DNA of 64,000 nt from Peptostreptococcus anaerobius VPI 4330 = DSM 2949 (GTDB lineage Bacteria; Bacillota; Clostridia; Peptostreptococcales; Peptostreptococcaceae). The notes under the pieces are model-generated. The model was not told the DNA's origin. It made no database searches and saw only the letters and a program-made list of their open reading frames with translations. Shown piece after piece: positions 46,621-56,011 of this stretch (its first letter is position 1; each line of letters opens with the position of its first letter). The translations under genes were made by a program, and so were the position numbers. The stretch lies in NCBI RefSeq assembly GCF_000381525.1, contig NZ_KB906605.1, forward strand, positions 62,001 through 126,000, in the 5' to 3' direction.

Positions 46621-46770
46621 ATGAGCAAATACTTAGACAAAAAAAATGAAGAGAAAGAAGTGGCAAGACATATGAAAAAAATAAGAGGTCTTAATACTCT
46701 TATGATAATAATTGTAATCTGTCTAGTACTTTTATTTGGACTAGTTTACCTCTCCAAATATTTTATGTAA
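46621..46770 (+). CDS. Small single-pass membrane protein, 49 residues
   Basis: An ATG at 46621 with AGGAG 5 nt upstream opens a 49-codon frame ending in TAA at 46768-46770. A charged N-terminal half (MSKYLDKKNEEKEVARHMKK) is followed by one strong hydrophobic helix (LMIIIVICLVLLFGLVYL) and a short SKYFM end. The layout suggests a membrane-anchored peptide with the N-terminus in the cytoplasm. It is monocistronic, divergent from the sigma-54 activator, and followed by a clear terminator. I do not recognise the family. The rest of the 494-bp gap is AT-rich promoter DNA. Confidence 0.65.
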   Translation: MSKYLDKKNEEKEVARHMKKIRGLNTLMIIIVICLVLLFGLVYLSKYFM

Positions 46771-46776
46771 AGAAAA

Positions 46777-46837
46777 AGAGTAGTCAGCGCAAATCCTTAA
46801 ATCAAGATATGCCACAATGACTACTCTATATTTTTTA
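46777..46837. terminator. Terminator shared by the small membrane gene and the patatin gene
   Basis: AGAGTAGTCA (46777-46786) pairs with TGACTACTCT (46818-46827), with a long loop and A-rich/T-rich flanks on both sides. Confidence 0.8.
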
Positions 46838-46860
46838 TATTATTAAACTCTTATATGTTT

Positions 46861-47763
46861 CTAGTCCTCGACATAGTCACTCAAAAAATTCTTCCACTTG
46901 TCTATATCTCTTTTGCCCATGTCTAGGGCCATTTCATAGATAGCTTCAAGTTTTTCCCTATCCAACTCCCTATTTTTTATGGGCATAATATCTGGATATA
47001 CAACATAGGCTTTCCCTTCTTCTTCAAGCTTTTCAACCATGTCACACTGCTTGTTATATATATCAGGCCTTGCTATTATAGCCTCTGCAACATTAGGAAA
47101 TTTCTTGAAGTATGTCCTCGTCATTTTAGGGTGTTTTACTTGTGGTTTTCTATAACCCCTCTCTTGAGTCCTAACAATAAAGAACTTGTCAAAACCATCT
47201 TCAATAGCTATATCTATAGGTATTCCACCTGTAAGACCACCATCGTAGTAAACTTTATCATCTATCTTTGTGTATGGCATTACTATCGGTAGGGAAGATG
47301 ACGCCCTTACTATCTTTGTAAGATCTGATAGGCTGGACACATCATCTCTTGAAAAGTTCTTAGCCCTTCCTGTCTTTACATCATAGGCTACAATCCTATA
47401 AAAGGCTGGATTTGAAGAGAAGTCTTCATAATTTAAAGGTAGACTACCACCGGGATAGGCTGTATGCTCATATACATACTCGGCATTAAAAAATCCCTTC
47501 CCCTTTATAAAGTAAGACCATCCTGCAAACTGTGGATCATCTACAATACCTACAAAACTATCCTTAGTCCTCTTAGGGTCCCTTGTCATATAGTTTACTA
47601 AGGTTGATGTACCCGCTGATATACCGGCTATATAGTCAAAAAATAAGTTATTTTCTACCAAACTATTGGCAATGCCCGACGAAAAAGCACACCTCATACC
47701 TCCGCCCTCAAATATAAGGGCTACTTTTTTTATGTTGTTCTTCTTTAAGGCTTTATCTGCCAT
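46861..47763 (-). CDS. Patatin-like phospholipase
   Basis: The 300-residue cytosolic protein is a patatin-like serine lipase, probably releasing fatty acids from phospholipids. It has the oxyanion motif EGGGMRCAFS (19-28), the nucleophile elbow GISAG with Ser49, and the catalytic Asp in YYDGGLTGG (D174). Domain order resembles the YjjU type. The natural substrate is unknown. GAAGGTGA lies before the ATG at 47763, 17 bp after thiI, so it is probably the last gene of the cysteine desulfurase-thiI unit. No toxin-type or secretion feature is seen. Confidence 0.9.
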   Translation of the reverse strand: MADKALKKNNIKKVALIFEGGGMRCAFSSGIANSLVENNLFFDYIAGISAGTSTLVNYMTRDPKRTKDSFVGIVDDPQFAGWSYFIKGKGFFNAEYVYEHTAYPGGSLPLNYEDFSSNPAFYRIVAYDVKTGRAKNFSRDDVSSLSDLTKIVRASSSLPIVMPYTKIDDKVYYDGGLTGGIPIDIAIEDGFDKFFIVRTQERGYRKPQVKHPKMTRTYFKKFPNVAEAIIARPDIYNKQCDMVEKLEEEGKAYVVYPDIMPIKNRELDREKLEAIYEMALDMGKRDIDKWKNFLSDYVED

Positions 47764-47780
47764 GGTTTCACCTTCTTTAT

Positions 47781-48962
47781 CTATTCAAATGATATAGTTT
47801 CCATAACTGAATTTTCTATTGCTGATTTTATTAGTCCTTCAACATCCAACTTAGTCTCTGATTTTTCTATTCTCTCAAGTCTTGGCTTAGTGACTGGCTT
47901 TTTAGGTGAGAATAGTGAACAGCAGTCTGCTTCAGGTATAATAGATGTCTCATAAGTTCCAATATCTTCTGCAATCTTTATAATATCTATCTTGTCCATT
48001 GCTATTAGCGGTCTAAATACAGGCATAGTTACAGATGCATTAGTACAATATAATCCCTGCATAGTCTGAGATGCAACCTGACCTATAGACTCACCTGTTA
48101 CAAGGGCAGTACAGTACCTTGATTCACCTATTTGCTGGGCTATTCTCATCATAAATCTTCTAGATAGGATTGTAGTCTCTTCTTCATTACAATTTTCTGC
48201 TATTGCCTTTTGTATATCTAGAGTGTTTACCATATGTAGCTTGATAGGTCCACAGTACTTTGATAGGATCCTAGCTAGGTCCCTAACCTTCTCCTGAGAC
48301 CTTTCATTTGTGAAAGGATACGAATGGAAATGAACTGCCTCTATATCCACTCCTCTTTTGGCTACCATCCATGAAGATACAGGTGAGTCTATACCACCTG
48401 ATAGAAGGCACATAGCCTTGCCATTTGTTCCAAGAGGAAGACCACCGTAACCAGCAACAGAATCTGCATAGACTAGGGTATGCTCATTTCTATACTCGCA
48501 AGTTATAGTTATCTGAGGATTTCTAACATCTACCTTTACAGACTTGTTATCTAGGTTTGACAGTACAAAGCCACCTATATCTATAGACATCTCCTGAGAA
48601 GTAAACTTAAAAGACTTGTCCCCCCTCTTTGATGCTATCTTGAATGTTTCAATATTTCCTTTTTCTACTTTTTCCTTTAATAATTCAAGGGCTGTCTCCT
48701 TTAAGACATCATAGTCCTTCTCTCTTTTTATAGCAGGACAAACTCCCACAACTCCAAATACCTTTCTTACCTCGTCCATAGCCTTTAGGTAGTTGGTATC
48801 ATCTACATCTATATATATTCTTCCGTACTCCTTATATACATGAAATTCACCTATAGACTTTAACATATTTCTGATATTTCTTATAAGCTTGTTTTCAAAT
48901 AGGTACCTATTCTTGCCCTTTACACCTATCTCACCGTATTTTGCTATTAATATATTGTACAT
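47781..48962 (-). CDS. thiI: tRNA 4-thiouridine synthase ThiI
   Basis: ThiI adenylates and thiolates U8 of tRNA and, in some bacteria, supplies sulfur for thiamine. The 393-residue product has an N-terminal ferredoxin-like region ([13 protein letters not shown]), a THUMP domain and the PP-loop [12 protein letters not shown]. The C-terminal rhodanese domain of E. coli ThiI is absent, as in most Firmicutes, where sulfur comes directly from a partner cysteine desulfurase. That partner is the next gene upstream, 27 bp away. AAGGAG lies before the ATG at 48962. Confidence 0.95.
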   Translation of the reverse strand: MYNILIAKYGEIGVKGKNRYLFENKLIRNIRNMLKSIGEFHVYKEYGRIYIDVDDTNYLKAMDEVRKVFGVVGVCPAIKREKDYDVLKETALELLKEKVEKGNIETFKIASKRGDKSFKFTSQEMSIDIGGFVLSNLDNKSVKVDVRNPQITITCEYRNEHTLVYADSVAGYGGLPLGTNGKAMCLLSGGIDSPVSSWMVAKRGVDIEAVHFHSYPFTNERSQEKVRDLARILSKYCGPIKLHMVNTLDIQKAIAENCNEEETTILSRRFMMRIAQQIGESRYCTALVTGESIGQVASQTMQGLYCTNASVTMPVFRPLIAMDKIDIIKIAEDIGTYETSIIPEADCCSLFSPKKPVTKPRLERIEKSETKLDVEGLIKSAIENSVMETISFE

Positions 48963-48989
48963 TTATTCTCCTTTTCTCATATTATAATA

Positions 48990-50153
48990 TTACCTTCTTC
49001 TATTTCTTCCTGATAGGAGCCTTATTGTTTCTACATAATTCTTTAATTTTTCAACTGCATAGTCTATCTCTTCCTTGCTAGTCTCATAACATAAACTAAA
49101 TCTCACTGTCCCATCTATATATTCTGAATCTAGACCTATGGCATTTAGGACATGAGACCCCTTTTTCTTGGATGAACAAGCAGACCCTGTAGATACACAT
49201 ATATCATCTTCCTCTAGGTAGTGAAGTAACACCTCACCCTTTACCCCCTTGAAAGACACGCTCAAGATGTGACATACTCCTTTTTCAAGGTCTGAATTTA
49301 GCCTTATATCCTTGATATTAGCCTCTATTTGTGAATATAAGTAGTCACGCATAGACTTCATCTTGTCTATCTTAGAGTCCAAATCGTCAAATAATATCTC
49401 TACGGCCTTGCCTAGACCATATATACCAGGCACATTTTCAGTTCCAGGTCTCATATTTGACTCCTGACCACCACCCCTTATAAGTGGATAAAACTTGTTC
49501 AGGTCCCTAATATACATAAATCCGACTCCCTTAGGACCATGTATCTTGTGGGCACTAACACTCATAAAATCTATATCAATATCTGACAACTTGTAGTTTA
49601 TCTTTCCATAGGCCTGGACAGCATCAACATGGAAGTATATATCAGGGTCTATAGACTTGATAAGTCTCGCTATTTCCTCTACAGGCTCTACTACTCCTAT
49701 CTCATTATTTACATACATAATACTGACAAGACAAGTCCTATCATTTATGCTTGCCCTTAATTCGTCGAGGTTGATCCTACCACTTTGGTCAACTCCTAGT
49801 CTTGTAACTTCAAATCCCTCTTCCTCTAGGGCTGCTATTGTATTCAAAACAGCCGGATGCTCAATCTGGCTTGTTATGATATGATTTCTTCTCTTTTTAT
49901 TGAGCTTGGCAACACTGTTTATGATTGCATTGTTTGACTCAGTGCCTCCTGATGTAAATACTATATGTTTGTCCTCTACACCTAGGCTCCTAGCTATATT
50001 CTGTCTAATACTCTTTATCTTCTTTTCAACCGTAAAACCATTCCTATAGGCAGCCGACGGATTATAATAGTCCTCTGTAAGGGCCAATACCATCTCTTCG
50101 ACAACTTCCTTATATGGCTTTGTAGTTGCACTATTGTCTAAATAAGCCTTCAT
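48990..50153 (-). CDS. Cysteine desulfurase (NifS/IscS class) partnered with ThiI
   Basis: This PLP enzyme removes sulfur from cysteine for transfer to ThiI. The 387-residue product has YLDNSATTKP, SGGTESNNAII, the PLP lysine in SAHKIHGPKG, and the catalytic-cysteine loop STGSACSSKKKGSH. Its pairing with thiI mirrors the nifZ-thiI pair of Bacillus subtilis, so a tRNA thiolation role is more likely than general Fe-S assembly. AAAGGAG lies before the ATG at 50153. Promoter DNA is shared with the divergent AEC transporter gene (50154-50372), where nothing else is seen. Confidence 0.93.
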   Translation of the reverse strand: MKAYLDNSATTKPYKEVVEEMVLALTEDYYNPSAAYRNGFTVEKKIKSIRQNIARSLGVEDKHIVFTSGGTESNNAIINSVAKLNKKRRNHIITSQIEHPAVLNTIAALEEEGFEVTRLGVDQSGRINLDELRASINDRTCLVSIMYVNNEIGVVEPVEEIARLIKSIDPDIYFHVDAVQAYGKINYKLSDIDIDFMSVSAHKIHGPKGVGFMYIRDLNKFYPLIRGGGQESNMRPGTENVPGIYGLGKAVEILFDDLDSKIDKMKSMRDYLYSQIEANIKDIRLNSDLEKGVCHILSVSFKGVKGEVLLHYLEEDDICVSTGSACSSKKKGSHVLNAIGLDSEYIDGTVRFSLCYETSKEEIDYAVEKLKNYVETIRLLSGRNRRR

Positions 50154-50372
50154 TTTATCACTCCTTTTAACACTTTATTATATCATATATATATGTATAT
50201 TAGGTAGACCAACTTATCTTTTATCTAGTTCTATCCAACTTGTATGCCTATTTTATGTGTGCTATACTAAAAAGTAGTTTTATTAGTTAAATCCATAAAT
50301 ATAGAGATGGATTTATTCTTTACATAATAATTATTTTACTATAAACTATATATTAAATAATGAGGTGATATC

Positions 50373-51326
50373 TTGGAAAATTTTATATTTGCCCTAAACG
50401 CAACAATACCTGTTTTTATAGTTATAATATCAGGTAAATTATTTATAAAGTTGGGAATTATTGACGAGAAGTGGACGAGTGTTTCAGACAAGCTGGCCTT
50501 CTACGTATGTCTGCCGCTTGTACTTATGGTCGATATAGCTACTATAAAGGTCAAATTTGCAGACAATGTCAAATTTATAGTTTTTTGCTTTTTGGTAACT
50601 CTTGCAATGTTCTTTATAATGTGGATCTTGTCAGCTGCCTTTGTTAAAGACAAGACCATGGTAGGATCCTTTACGCAGGGTTCTGTCAGGGGTAGTGCTG
50701 CTATTTTGGGTATGCCCTTCGCCCTAAATATATACGGTAACTCTGGCATGGTGCCTATGATGATACTCGCCTCTGTTCCTATATTCAATGCATTTTCAGT
50801 TGTTATACTGACTGTTTCTGCAAACAAGTACAATGGAGGTCAAAAAAAGGCTCTCAACCTAAAAACTATCTTAAAATCTATAATCAAAAATCCACTTATT
50901 ATAGGTATAATGGTAGGATTTCTTGTATGTCTACTAAATATAGACCTACCGCCAATAGTTCTTAAACCAGTCAAAACAATAGGGGCTGCAGGTGTTCCCC
51001 TAATGCTAATATCTCTAGGTGCCAATTTCAAGATGACTGATATAAAATCCAGGCTCATACCAGCTGCTATGGCAAGCCTAATCAAGCTAGTCTTGTTGCC
51101 ACTTGCCTTTATACCACTAGCAGTATACCTAGGTTTCAGGGGACCTAGCCTTATAGCAATCCTAATTATGCTAGGAGCACCATCAGCAATATCTGGATAT
51201 GTAATGGCAAAGGAGATGGACAATGACCACATACTTATGTCCAATATAGTTGTCTTGACTACCCTATTCTCATCAGTTACATTTACCCTATGGATATTCG
51301 CCCTAAAATCCCTAAACCTGCTTTAG
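50373..51326 (+). CDS. AEC-family membrane transporter
   Basis: The 317-residue product has about ten membrane helices in two halves and fits the auxin efflux carrier/malate permease family, which exports or exchanges organic acids. Characteristic segments are the N-terminal NATIPVFIVIISGKLFIKLG, GSVRGSAAILGMPFALNIYG, and the later LISLGANF. The substrate is unknown; export of fermentation acids would fit this organism but is inference. The start is TTG at 50373 with AGGTGAT 5-7 nt upstream. The stop TAG overlaps the first copy of a repeat array that leads to ydbS. Confidence 0.88.
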   Translation: MENFIFALNATIPVFIVIISGKLFIKLGIIDEKWTSVSDKLAFYVCLPLVLMVDIATIKVKFADNVKFIVFCFLVTLAMFFIMWILSAAFVKDKTMVGSFTQGSVRGSAAILGMPFALNIYGNSGMVPMMILASVPIFNAFSVVILTVSANKYNGGQKKALNLKTILKSIIKNPLIIGIMVGFLVCLLNIDLPPIVLKPVKTIGAAGVPLMLISLGANFKMTDIKSRLIPAAMASLIKLVLLPLAFIPLAVYLGFRGPSLIAILIMLGAPSAISGYVMAKEMDNDHILMSNIVVLTTLFSSVTFTLWIFALKSLNLL

Positions 51327-51405
51327 TATATAGCAAGAATATCTACCTCAGTATATAGCTTATGAGTATATAGCTCAGTATAGAACTCAAAAGTATATAG
51401 CTCAA
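51325..51405 (+). repeat. Five AGTATATAGCTCA-type direct repeats
   Basis: Copies start at 51325, 51350, 51365, 51377 (degenerate, AGTATAGAACTCA) and 51392. They fill most of the 113-bp gap between the AEC gene and ydbS. Confidence 0.8.
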
Positions 51406-51439
51406 GTCAAATTCAAATAATAAAACTCAGGAGGACCAA

Positions 51440-51946
51440 ATGGAGCAAAGCTACAAAAAGTTAAACCCCAAGGCAAAAATAGCTATGGTATTGTCATCAA
51501 TACAGATCAGCCTGATAGTTGCACTAATACTAATAGTCATAAGAACCATAGTACATCTTTTTGAAATAACAAGGCCAATACATAGGTCTTTGGACCTAGT
51601 GTTTTTACTAATACTTGCCATACCAGTTCTTAAAATACTACTCTCTCCAACAATCGGCTACAAGAGACATGCCTATAGGATCAGTGACCTTAGCGTAGAC
51701 AAGATAACTGGAATTATAAATATAGAGAGACAGGTAGTACCCATAAGGCGTATGCAGCAGATAAACATAGAATCTGATTGGATAAATAGGCTCTTTGGTC
51801 TAGCTGATATACATATAGTAACTGCTGGAGGAGATATGGTTCTTGAATATATAGAGTTAGAAGAGGCCTTAGAAATAGCCGATAACTTAAAAAATATCAT
51901 CCATGAAATAGCCCTTATCCAGGCACAAAACAAGGAGGATGAGTAA
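51440..51946 (+). CDS. ydbS: PH domain membrane protein, YdbS-like
   Basis: The 168-residue product has two N-terminal membrane helices (about 17-40 and 52-70) and a bacterial PH (bPH2) domain. The domain has the typical strands YRISDLSVDKITGIINIERQVVPIRRMQQINIESDWINRLFGLADI. In Bacillus a ydbS-ydbT pair has been linked to resistance to a competitor's antimicrobial, but the mechanism is unknown. AGGAGG precedes the ATG at 51440. The TAA stop touches the ATG of ydbT directly, so the pair is coupled. Confidence 0.87.
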   Translation: MEQSYKKLNPKAKIAMVLSSIQISLIVALILIVIRTIVHLFEITRPIHRSLDLVFLLILAIPVLKILLSPTIGYKRHAYRISDLSVDKITGIINIERQVVPIRRMQQINIESDWINRLFGLADIHIVTAGGDMVLEYIELEEALEIADNLKNIIHEIALIQAQNKEDE

Positions 51947-53509
51947 ATGGCAGATAAAAAAGTTTATCGTTACAGCCCCCTTTATATACCCATATCAATC
52001 CTAAGGGATGTAGGCGGTCTCTTATTTAGCTACCTCTTGATTCTGTACTTTTCAAAAGACTGGACCATGTCTTTTATACACGAGACTCTAAGAGACTTTA
52101 AAAGCGGAGACTTCTCTACAAAGATTTCCATGATTATTATATTGATAGTAGCAGCACAACCCTTGATTGTAGCCATCCTACTAACCTACAAGACCCTAAA
52201 ATGGAAAAATACTAGGCTAATACTTGAAAAAACTAGTATCAAGTCTGAGTACAAGGGACTCTTAAAAAAGGAATCCAAGGAAGTACCCCTATCTCATATA
52301 TCCAACGTCAACCTAAACTCTGGCATACTATATATGATCTGTGGCCTAAAGGACGTAAAAATAGACATCAATTCATCTGAAACAGCCATGACAGAAGATT
52401 ATTCTATAACGATGAAAAAATCTGATGCCATGGACTTAAAGAACAGAATCAAAAACTACAACCTTGGACTTGTAAATTCTCCGCTAGAAAATATTGAAAC
52501 TGATAAAATAGAATCGGCATCCAAGACTTGCATAAGCTCCGAAAATACAAGCTTTGACTACAAGTTCAGTATCAACCAGGTGATTAGACACGTCTTACTT
52601 TCAGCCGGACCATTTACAATCATCATGTTTTGCTCCGGTATTGTATCTAGTCTAAATAACAAGGATGGACTACTATTTATATCCATATTGATTATTATAA
52701 AGGACTTTATAACAGGTCTAAATGATTTTTATGGCCTGAGGGTAGTAGCTGACTCTGAAAATATCCATATATCCCATGGTCTTACAGAGGTCAAGTCCTT
52801 TGATATAGCTAGAAAAAACATAATATCTGTATCCACAAGGCAAGACCTTGTCGCTAGGTTACTTGGATTTAAGTGCATCAGCATCGATGTAATAGGTATG
52901 GGCAATATGTCAGGAGAGGGAAACCTAGTCAGCCTCTATATGAAAAATAACCAGCTAGAAAAATTTGCTAGTGATGCTGGCCTAGTGATAGACTACATAG
53001 ACACGGAAAAAAGCAACTCTAAAGAGACCACAAAAACTAAAGATACAACAATCTTTAAGGACAAGCCAAGGGAAGCCTATATAGAAAAGCCGCTTGATAT
53101 AATCTACAGATACAAACTTACGAGAAATATCTTGTTGCTACCCTTGGTTTTAGCGATTGTATACCTTATAAACCCAAACCCTATAGTCCTATTCTTATCT
53201 GTAATAGGAGCCTTTATCCTAGTAGCTGTGGAGGCAATAGTATCTACCAACATGACCAATGTATATATGTCACCAAAAAAATTGGTCATAATCAGGGGCA
53301 TAATGTCAAAATCTACAGAGATAATCCCCTATACGAGGATAGATATGGTGGAAAAGAAACAAAATATCTTCCAGAAACGTCTAAAACTAGCGTCCCTAAA
53401 TGTATATATGAGGGACCACAAGACGGGAAAAACAGTAGAATCAACCGGACTATACAGGGAAGATACCTTTGATAGTCTAATAGACTACTATGTGAACGGA
53501 GAAAAATAA
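51947..53509 (+). CDS. ydbT: PH domain membrane protein, YdbT-like
   Basis: The 520-residue protein has several membrane helices (about 12-32, 60-80, 205-245, 385-425) and three bPH2-type domains. The typical phrases recur: KEVPLSHISNVNLNSGILYMICGL, then VSTRQDLVARLLGFKCISIDV, and last IIPYTRIDMVEKKQNIFQKR. This matches the YdbT architecture. The AAGGAGG ribosome site lies inside the end of ydbS. The pair forms a membrane complex by inference. A strong hairpin follows immediately. Confidence 0.87.
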   Translation: MADKKVYRYSPLYIPISILRDVGGLLFSYLLILYFSKDWTMSFIHETLRDFKSGDFSTKISMIIILIVAAQPLIVAILLTYKTLKWKNTRLILEKTSIKSEYKGLLKKESKEVPLSHISNVNLNSGILYMICGLKDVKIDINSSETAMTEDYSITMKKSDAMDLKNRIKNYNLGLVNSPLENIETDKIESASKTCISSENTSFDYKFSINQVIRHVLLSAGPFTIIMFCSGIVSSLNNKDGLLFISILIIIKDFITGLNDFYGLRVVADSENIHISHGLTEVKSFDIARKNIISVSTRQDLVARLLGFKCISIDVIGMGNMSGEGNLVSLYMKNNQLEKFASDAGLVIDYIDTEKSNSKETTKTKDTTIFKDKPREAYIEKPLDIIYRYKLTRNILLLPLVLAIVYLINPNPIVLFLSVIGAFILVAVEAIVSTNMTNVYMSPKKLVIIRGIMSKSTEIIPYTRIDMVEKKQNIFQKRLKLASLNVYMRDHKTGKTVESTGLYREDTFDSLIDYYVNGEK

Positions 53510-53520
53510 AAATATACAAA

Positions 53521-53557
53521 TGACCATCCTTTCAGATTATGATAGGATGGTCATTTT
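53521..53557 (+). terminator. ydbST terminator
   Basis: TGACCATCCT (53521-53530) and AGGATGGTCA (53544-53553) pair perfectly and are followed by TTTT; flanking A-runs allow use on both strands. Confidence 0.92.
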
Positions 53558-53592
53558 AGCTTTATATAAATATCATCAAATAAATGGCATCT

Positions 53593-53635
53593 AAAAGACC
53601 ATTAACATAACTAAAATAGTAACATTAATGGTCTT
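53593..53635 (-). terminator. Amino-acid ABC operon terminator
   Basis: AAGACCATTAA (53595-53605) pairs with TTAATGGTCTT (53625-53635). A short T-run follows on the minus strand, 50 bp after the ATPase stop. Confidence 0.75.
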
Positions 53636-53685
53636 CTAGGATTATAAGGATTTTATATTTTAGTGATGGAAAACCACTCTAGCTG

Positions 53686-54426
53686 CTATATCAATACCTT
53701 GGCAAAGAATTCTTTTGTCCTGTCTGTCTTAGGAGATTCAAATACCTCTGCTGGTGTACCATCCTCAACAATTACACCGCCATCTACAAATATTACCCTG
53801 TCTGCTACTTCCTTGGCAAAGCCCATCTCATGGGTAACTATGGCCATTGTCATACCTTCTTGGGCAAGCTCCTTGATTACATCAAGAACTTCCTTTACCA
53901 TCTCTGGGTCTAGGGCTGATGTGGGCTCGTCAAACAGCATCATATCCGGCTCCATAGCAAGGGCCCTAGCTATTGCTATACGCTGCTGCTGGCCACCTGA
54001 TAACTGGGCTGGATAGGCATCCTTCTTGTCTATCAGGCCTACCCTCTTTAGTAGCTCTACTGCCTTTTTCTCCGCCTCTTCCTTGGATTTGCCCTTGACC
54101 TTCATAGGCGCTAGGGTGATATTGTCCATTATAGTCTTGTTTGGGAATAGGTTGAAGTTCTGGAATACCATACCTATTTTTTCCCTAGTCTTGTCTATAC
54201 CCTTGCCTGATGTTATAGGCTGGCCTTCAAATATTATCTGACCACCTGTAGGCTCTTCAAGTAGGTTCATACACCTTAGTACAGTAGACTTACCAGAACC
54301 TGATGGTCCAACTATTACCAGGATGTCTCCCTTATCTATTTCTAGGTCAATCCCCTTGATAACATCTAGGTTACCAAATGATTTTTTAAGATTTTTTAAT
54401 TCCAATAGTACTTCTTTTTCATTCAT
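53686..54426 (-). CDS. Polar amino-acid ABC transporter ATPase
   Basis: The 246-residue ATPase powers the importer encoded just upstream. It has Walker A GPSGSGKS (about 38-45), the Q-loop [12 protein letters not shown] typical of amino-acid (GlnQ/ArtP) importers, signature LSGGQQQR, Walker [12 protein letters not shown] and the H-loop [11 protein letters not shown]. The ATG at 54426 lies 8 bp after the permease stop. It is the last gene of the T-box-controlled operon. Confidence 0.95.
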   Translation of the reverse strand: MNEKEVLLELKNLKKSFGNLDVIKGIDLEIDKGDILVIVGPSGSGKSTVLRCMNLLEEPTGGQIIFEGQPITSGKGIDKTREKIGMVFQNFNLFPNKTIMDNITLAPMKVKGKSKEEAEKKAVELLKRVGLIDKKDAYPAQLSGGQQQRIAIARALAMEPDMMLFDEPTSALDPEMVKEVLDVIKELAQEGMTMAIVTHEMGFAKEVADRVIFVDGGVIVEDGTPAEVFESPKTDRTKEFFAKVLI

Positions 54427-54434
54427 AGCTCTTC

Positions 54435-55100
54435 CTACCTTTCTGTTGACATCTTCTTTTCTAGTAGACCTACTAGCTTTGATAGCGTAAATGTAATTAC
54501 AAAATATACCACCGCAGCAAATATATATGGTCCAAAGAAGTCACCAGTTGAATTCTTCACTGATGATGCAAAGAAAGTAAGGTCTGTAATACCAACTACA
54601 GACACTATAGCTGACTCCTTGATTAGTGATATAAACTCATTTGCTAGGGCTGGCAGTATGTTTTTCACTGCCTGAGGTACTATTACATACCTCATTGCCT
54701 GCCAGTAATTAAGTCCTAGAGATCGGCTGGCTTCCATCTGTCCCTTATTGACAGCCTGGATACCAGAACGCATAATCTCTGCTACATAGGCACCTGAGTT
54801 TAGGGTAAGGGCAAATACACCCGCTGTAAACTCTTCTGGTAGACCAAACAAGCTTGGGAAATTAACCCCTAGTGATGGTAGTCCAAAATATATTATAGCT
54901 AGCTGAATCATAAGTGGCGTATCCCTTATGACTTCAATATATATACTAGCTATAATGCTAGCTACTTTTGAATTAGATATCTTTCCTATACATGCTATCA
55001 ATCCTACAAAGAAACCCAAGAACAGGGCCAAGAATGACAGTCCTATTGTTATGCCAGTCCCTGATAGGAAGGAACTGTAGTAATTAACTAAAAAATCCAT
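54435..55100 (-). CDS. Polar amino-acid ABC transporter permease
   Basis: The 221-residue permease has five predicted membrane helices and the HisM/GlnP family layout. Examples are [40 protein letters not shown] and the EAA loop [23 protein letters not shown]. It probably works as a homodimer, as no second permease is present. GGAGA lies 7 nt before the ATG at 55100, 41 bp after the binding-protein gene. Confidence 0.95.
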   Translation of the reverse strand: MDFLVNYYSSFLSGTGITIGLSFLALFLGFFVGLIACIGKISNSKVASIIASIYIEVIRDTPLMIQLAIIYFGLPSLGVNFPSLFGLPEEFTAGVFALTLNSGAYVAEIMRSGIQAVNKGQMEASRSLGLNYWQAMRYVIVPQAVKNILPALANEFISLIKESAIVSVVGITDLTFFASSVKNSTGDFFGPYIFAAVVYFVITFTLSKLVGLLEKKMSTER

Positions 55101-55141
55101 TATAATCTCCTAACTTATACTTTAAATCAATTTTATATTTC

Positions 55142-55987
55142 TTATTTCTTATCCTGCTTACCAACTAATTCAACTGCATCTGCAAGAATCTTGTCGTATT
55201 CACCTGAAGCATTAAGGTCCTTGATTACCTTGTTCATCAACTCTATTAGGTCCTTGTTGTCTCCCTTTTTAACTGCTATAGCCATGGCTTCTTCTTCACC
55301 AGCGCTTGTCATCTTTATGTCTTTTACTATCTCAACACCATCGTACTTAGTGGCGTTGATGCCTGCTACCTTGTCATTTAGAACTATAGCATCTACATTA
55401 CCATTCTTTAAGTCCATAACTAGGTCTGGTACTGCTGTTAGGCCCTTATAACCTGTAACCTTCAATGTATCCTTTATATATGTTTCCTGAGTAGACCCTT
55501 TCTGAACACCAAGCTTTGCCTTCTTTAGGTCATCTTCTGTCTTGTACTTGCCAGCGTCTCCCTTTTTAACTATCACACCATTTTTACCCTGGAAGTATAT
55601 ATCTGAGAAGTCTATGTTTTTCTTACGTTCTTCTGTTGGTGACATACCTGTTATAACCACATCTACCTTGCCTGACTGAAGGGCTGGTATTAAGGCATCA
55701 AAGTCTATTGTCTTTATCTCAAGCTCTACGCCCATTTTTTCTGCCAACTTCTTAGCAAGTTCTATATCTGCTCCTACTACATTTCCCTTACCACCTTCTG
55801 ACACCAAAAATTCAAATGGTGGGTAGTCTGGTGATGTACCAAGTACTAATTTCTTATTTGCCTGTATCTTGGCAAGGGCTGTCTGTGATGAGTTTGCTCC
55901 TGCATCCTTCTTACCACATGCTACCATTCCTAATGCCATTACTGCTACTAATCCTAATGCTGCTAATTTCTTTAATCCCTTTTTCAT
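55142..55987 (-). CDS. Amino-acid-binding lipoprotein, probably arginine/basic type
   Basis: The 281-residue protein is a family 3 solute-binding protein. It has a lipoprotein signal with lipobox cysteine at residue 24 (LGMVACGKK). Domain signatures include LVLGTSPDYPPFEF, GADIELAKKLAEKMG, DFDALIPALQSGKVDVVITGMSPTEERKKNIDFS and KLGVQKGSTQE. Sequence alone suggests a polar or basic amino acid. The T-box upstream reads AGA in the specifier position, which favours arginine. AAGGAG lies before the ATG at 55987. The pocket residues were not modelled, so specificity remains inference. Confidence 0.93.
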   Translation of the reverse strand: MKKGLKKLAALGLVAVMALGMVACGKKDAGANSSQTALAKIQANKKLVLGTSPDYPPFEFLVSEGGKGNVVGADIELAKKLAEKMGVELEIKTIDFDALIPALQSGKVDVVITGMSPTEERKKNIDFSDIYFQGKNGVIVKKGDAGKYKTEDDLKKAKLGVQKGSTQETYIKDTLKVTGYKGLTAVPDLVMDLKNGNVDAIVLNDKVAGINATKYDGVEIVKDIKMTSAGEEEAMAIAVKKGDNKDLIELMNKVIKDLNASGEYDKILADAVELVGKQDKK

Positions 55988-56011
55988 AATCCTTATCTCC
56001 TTATAATATAA

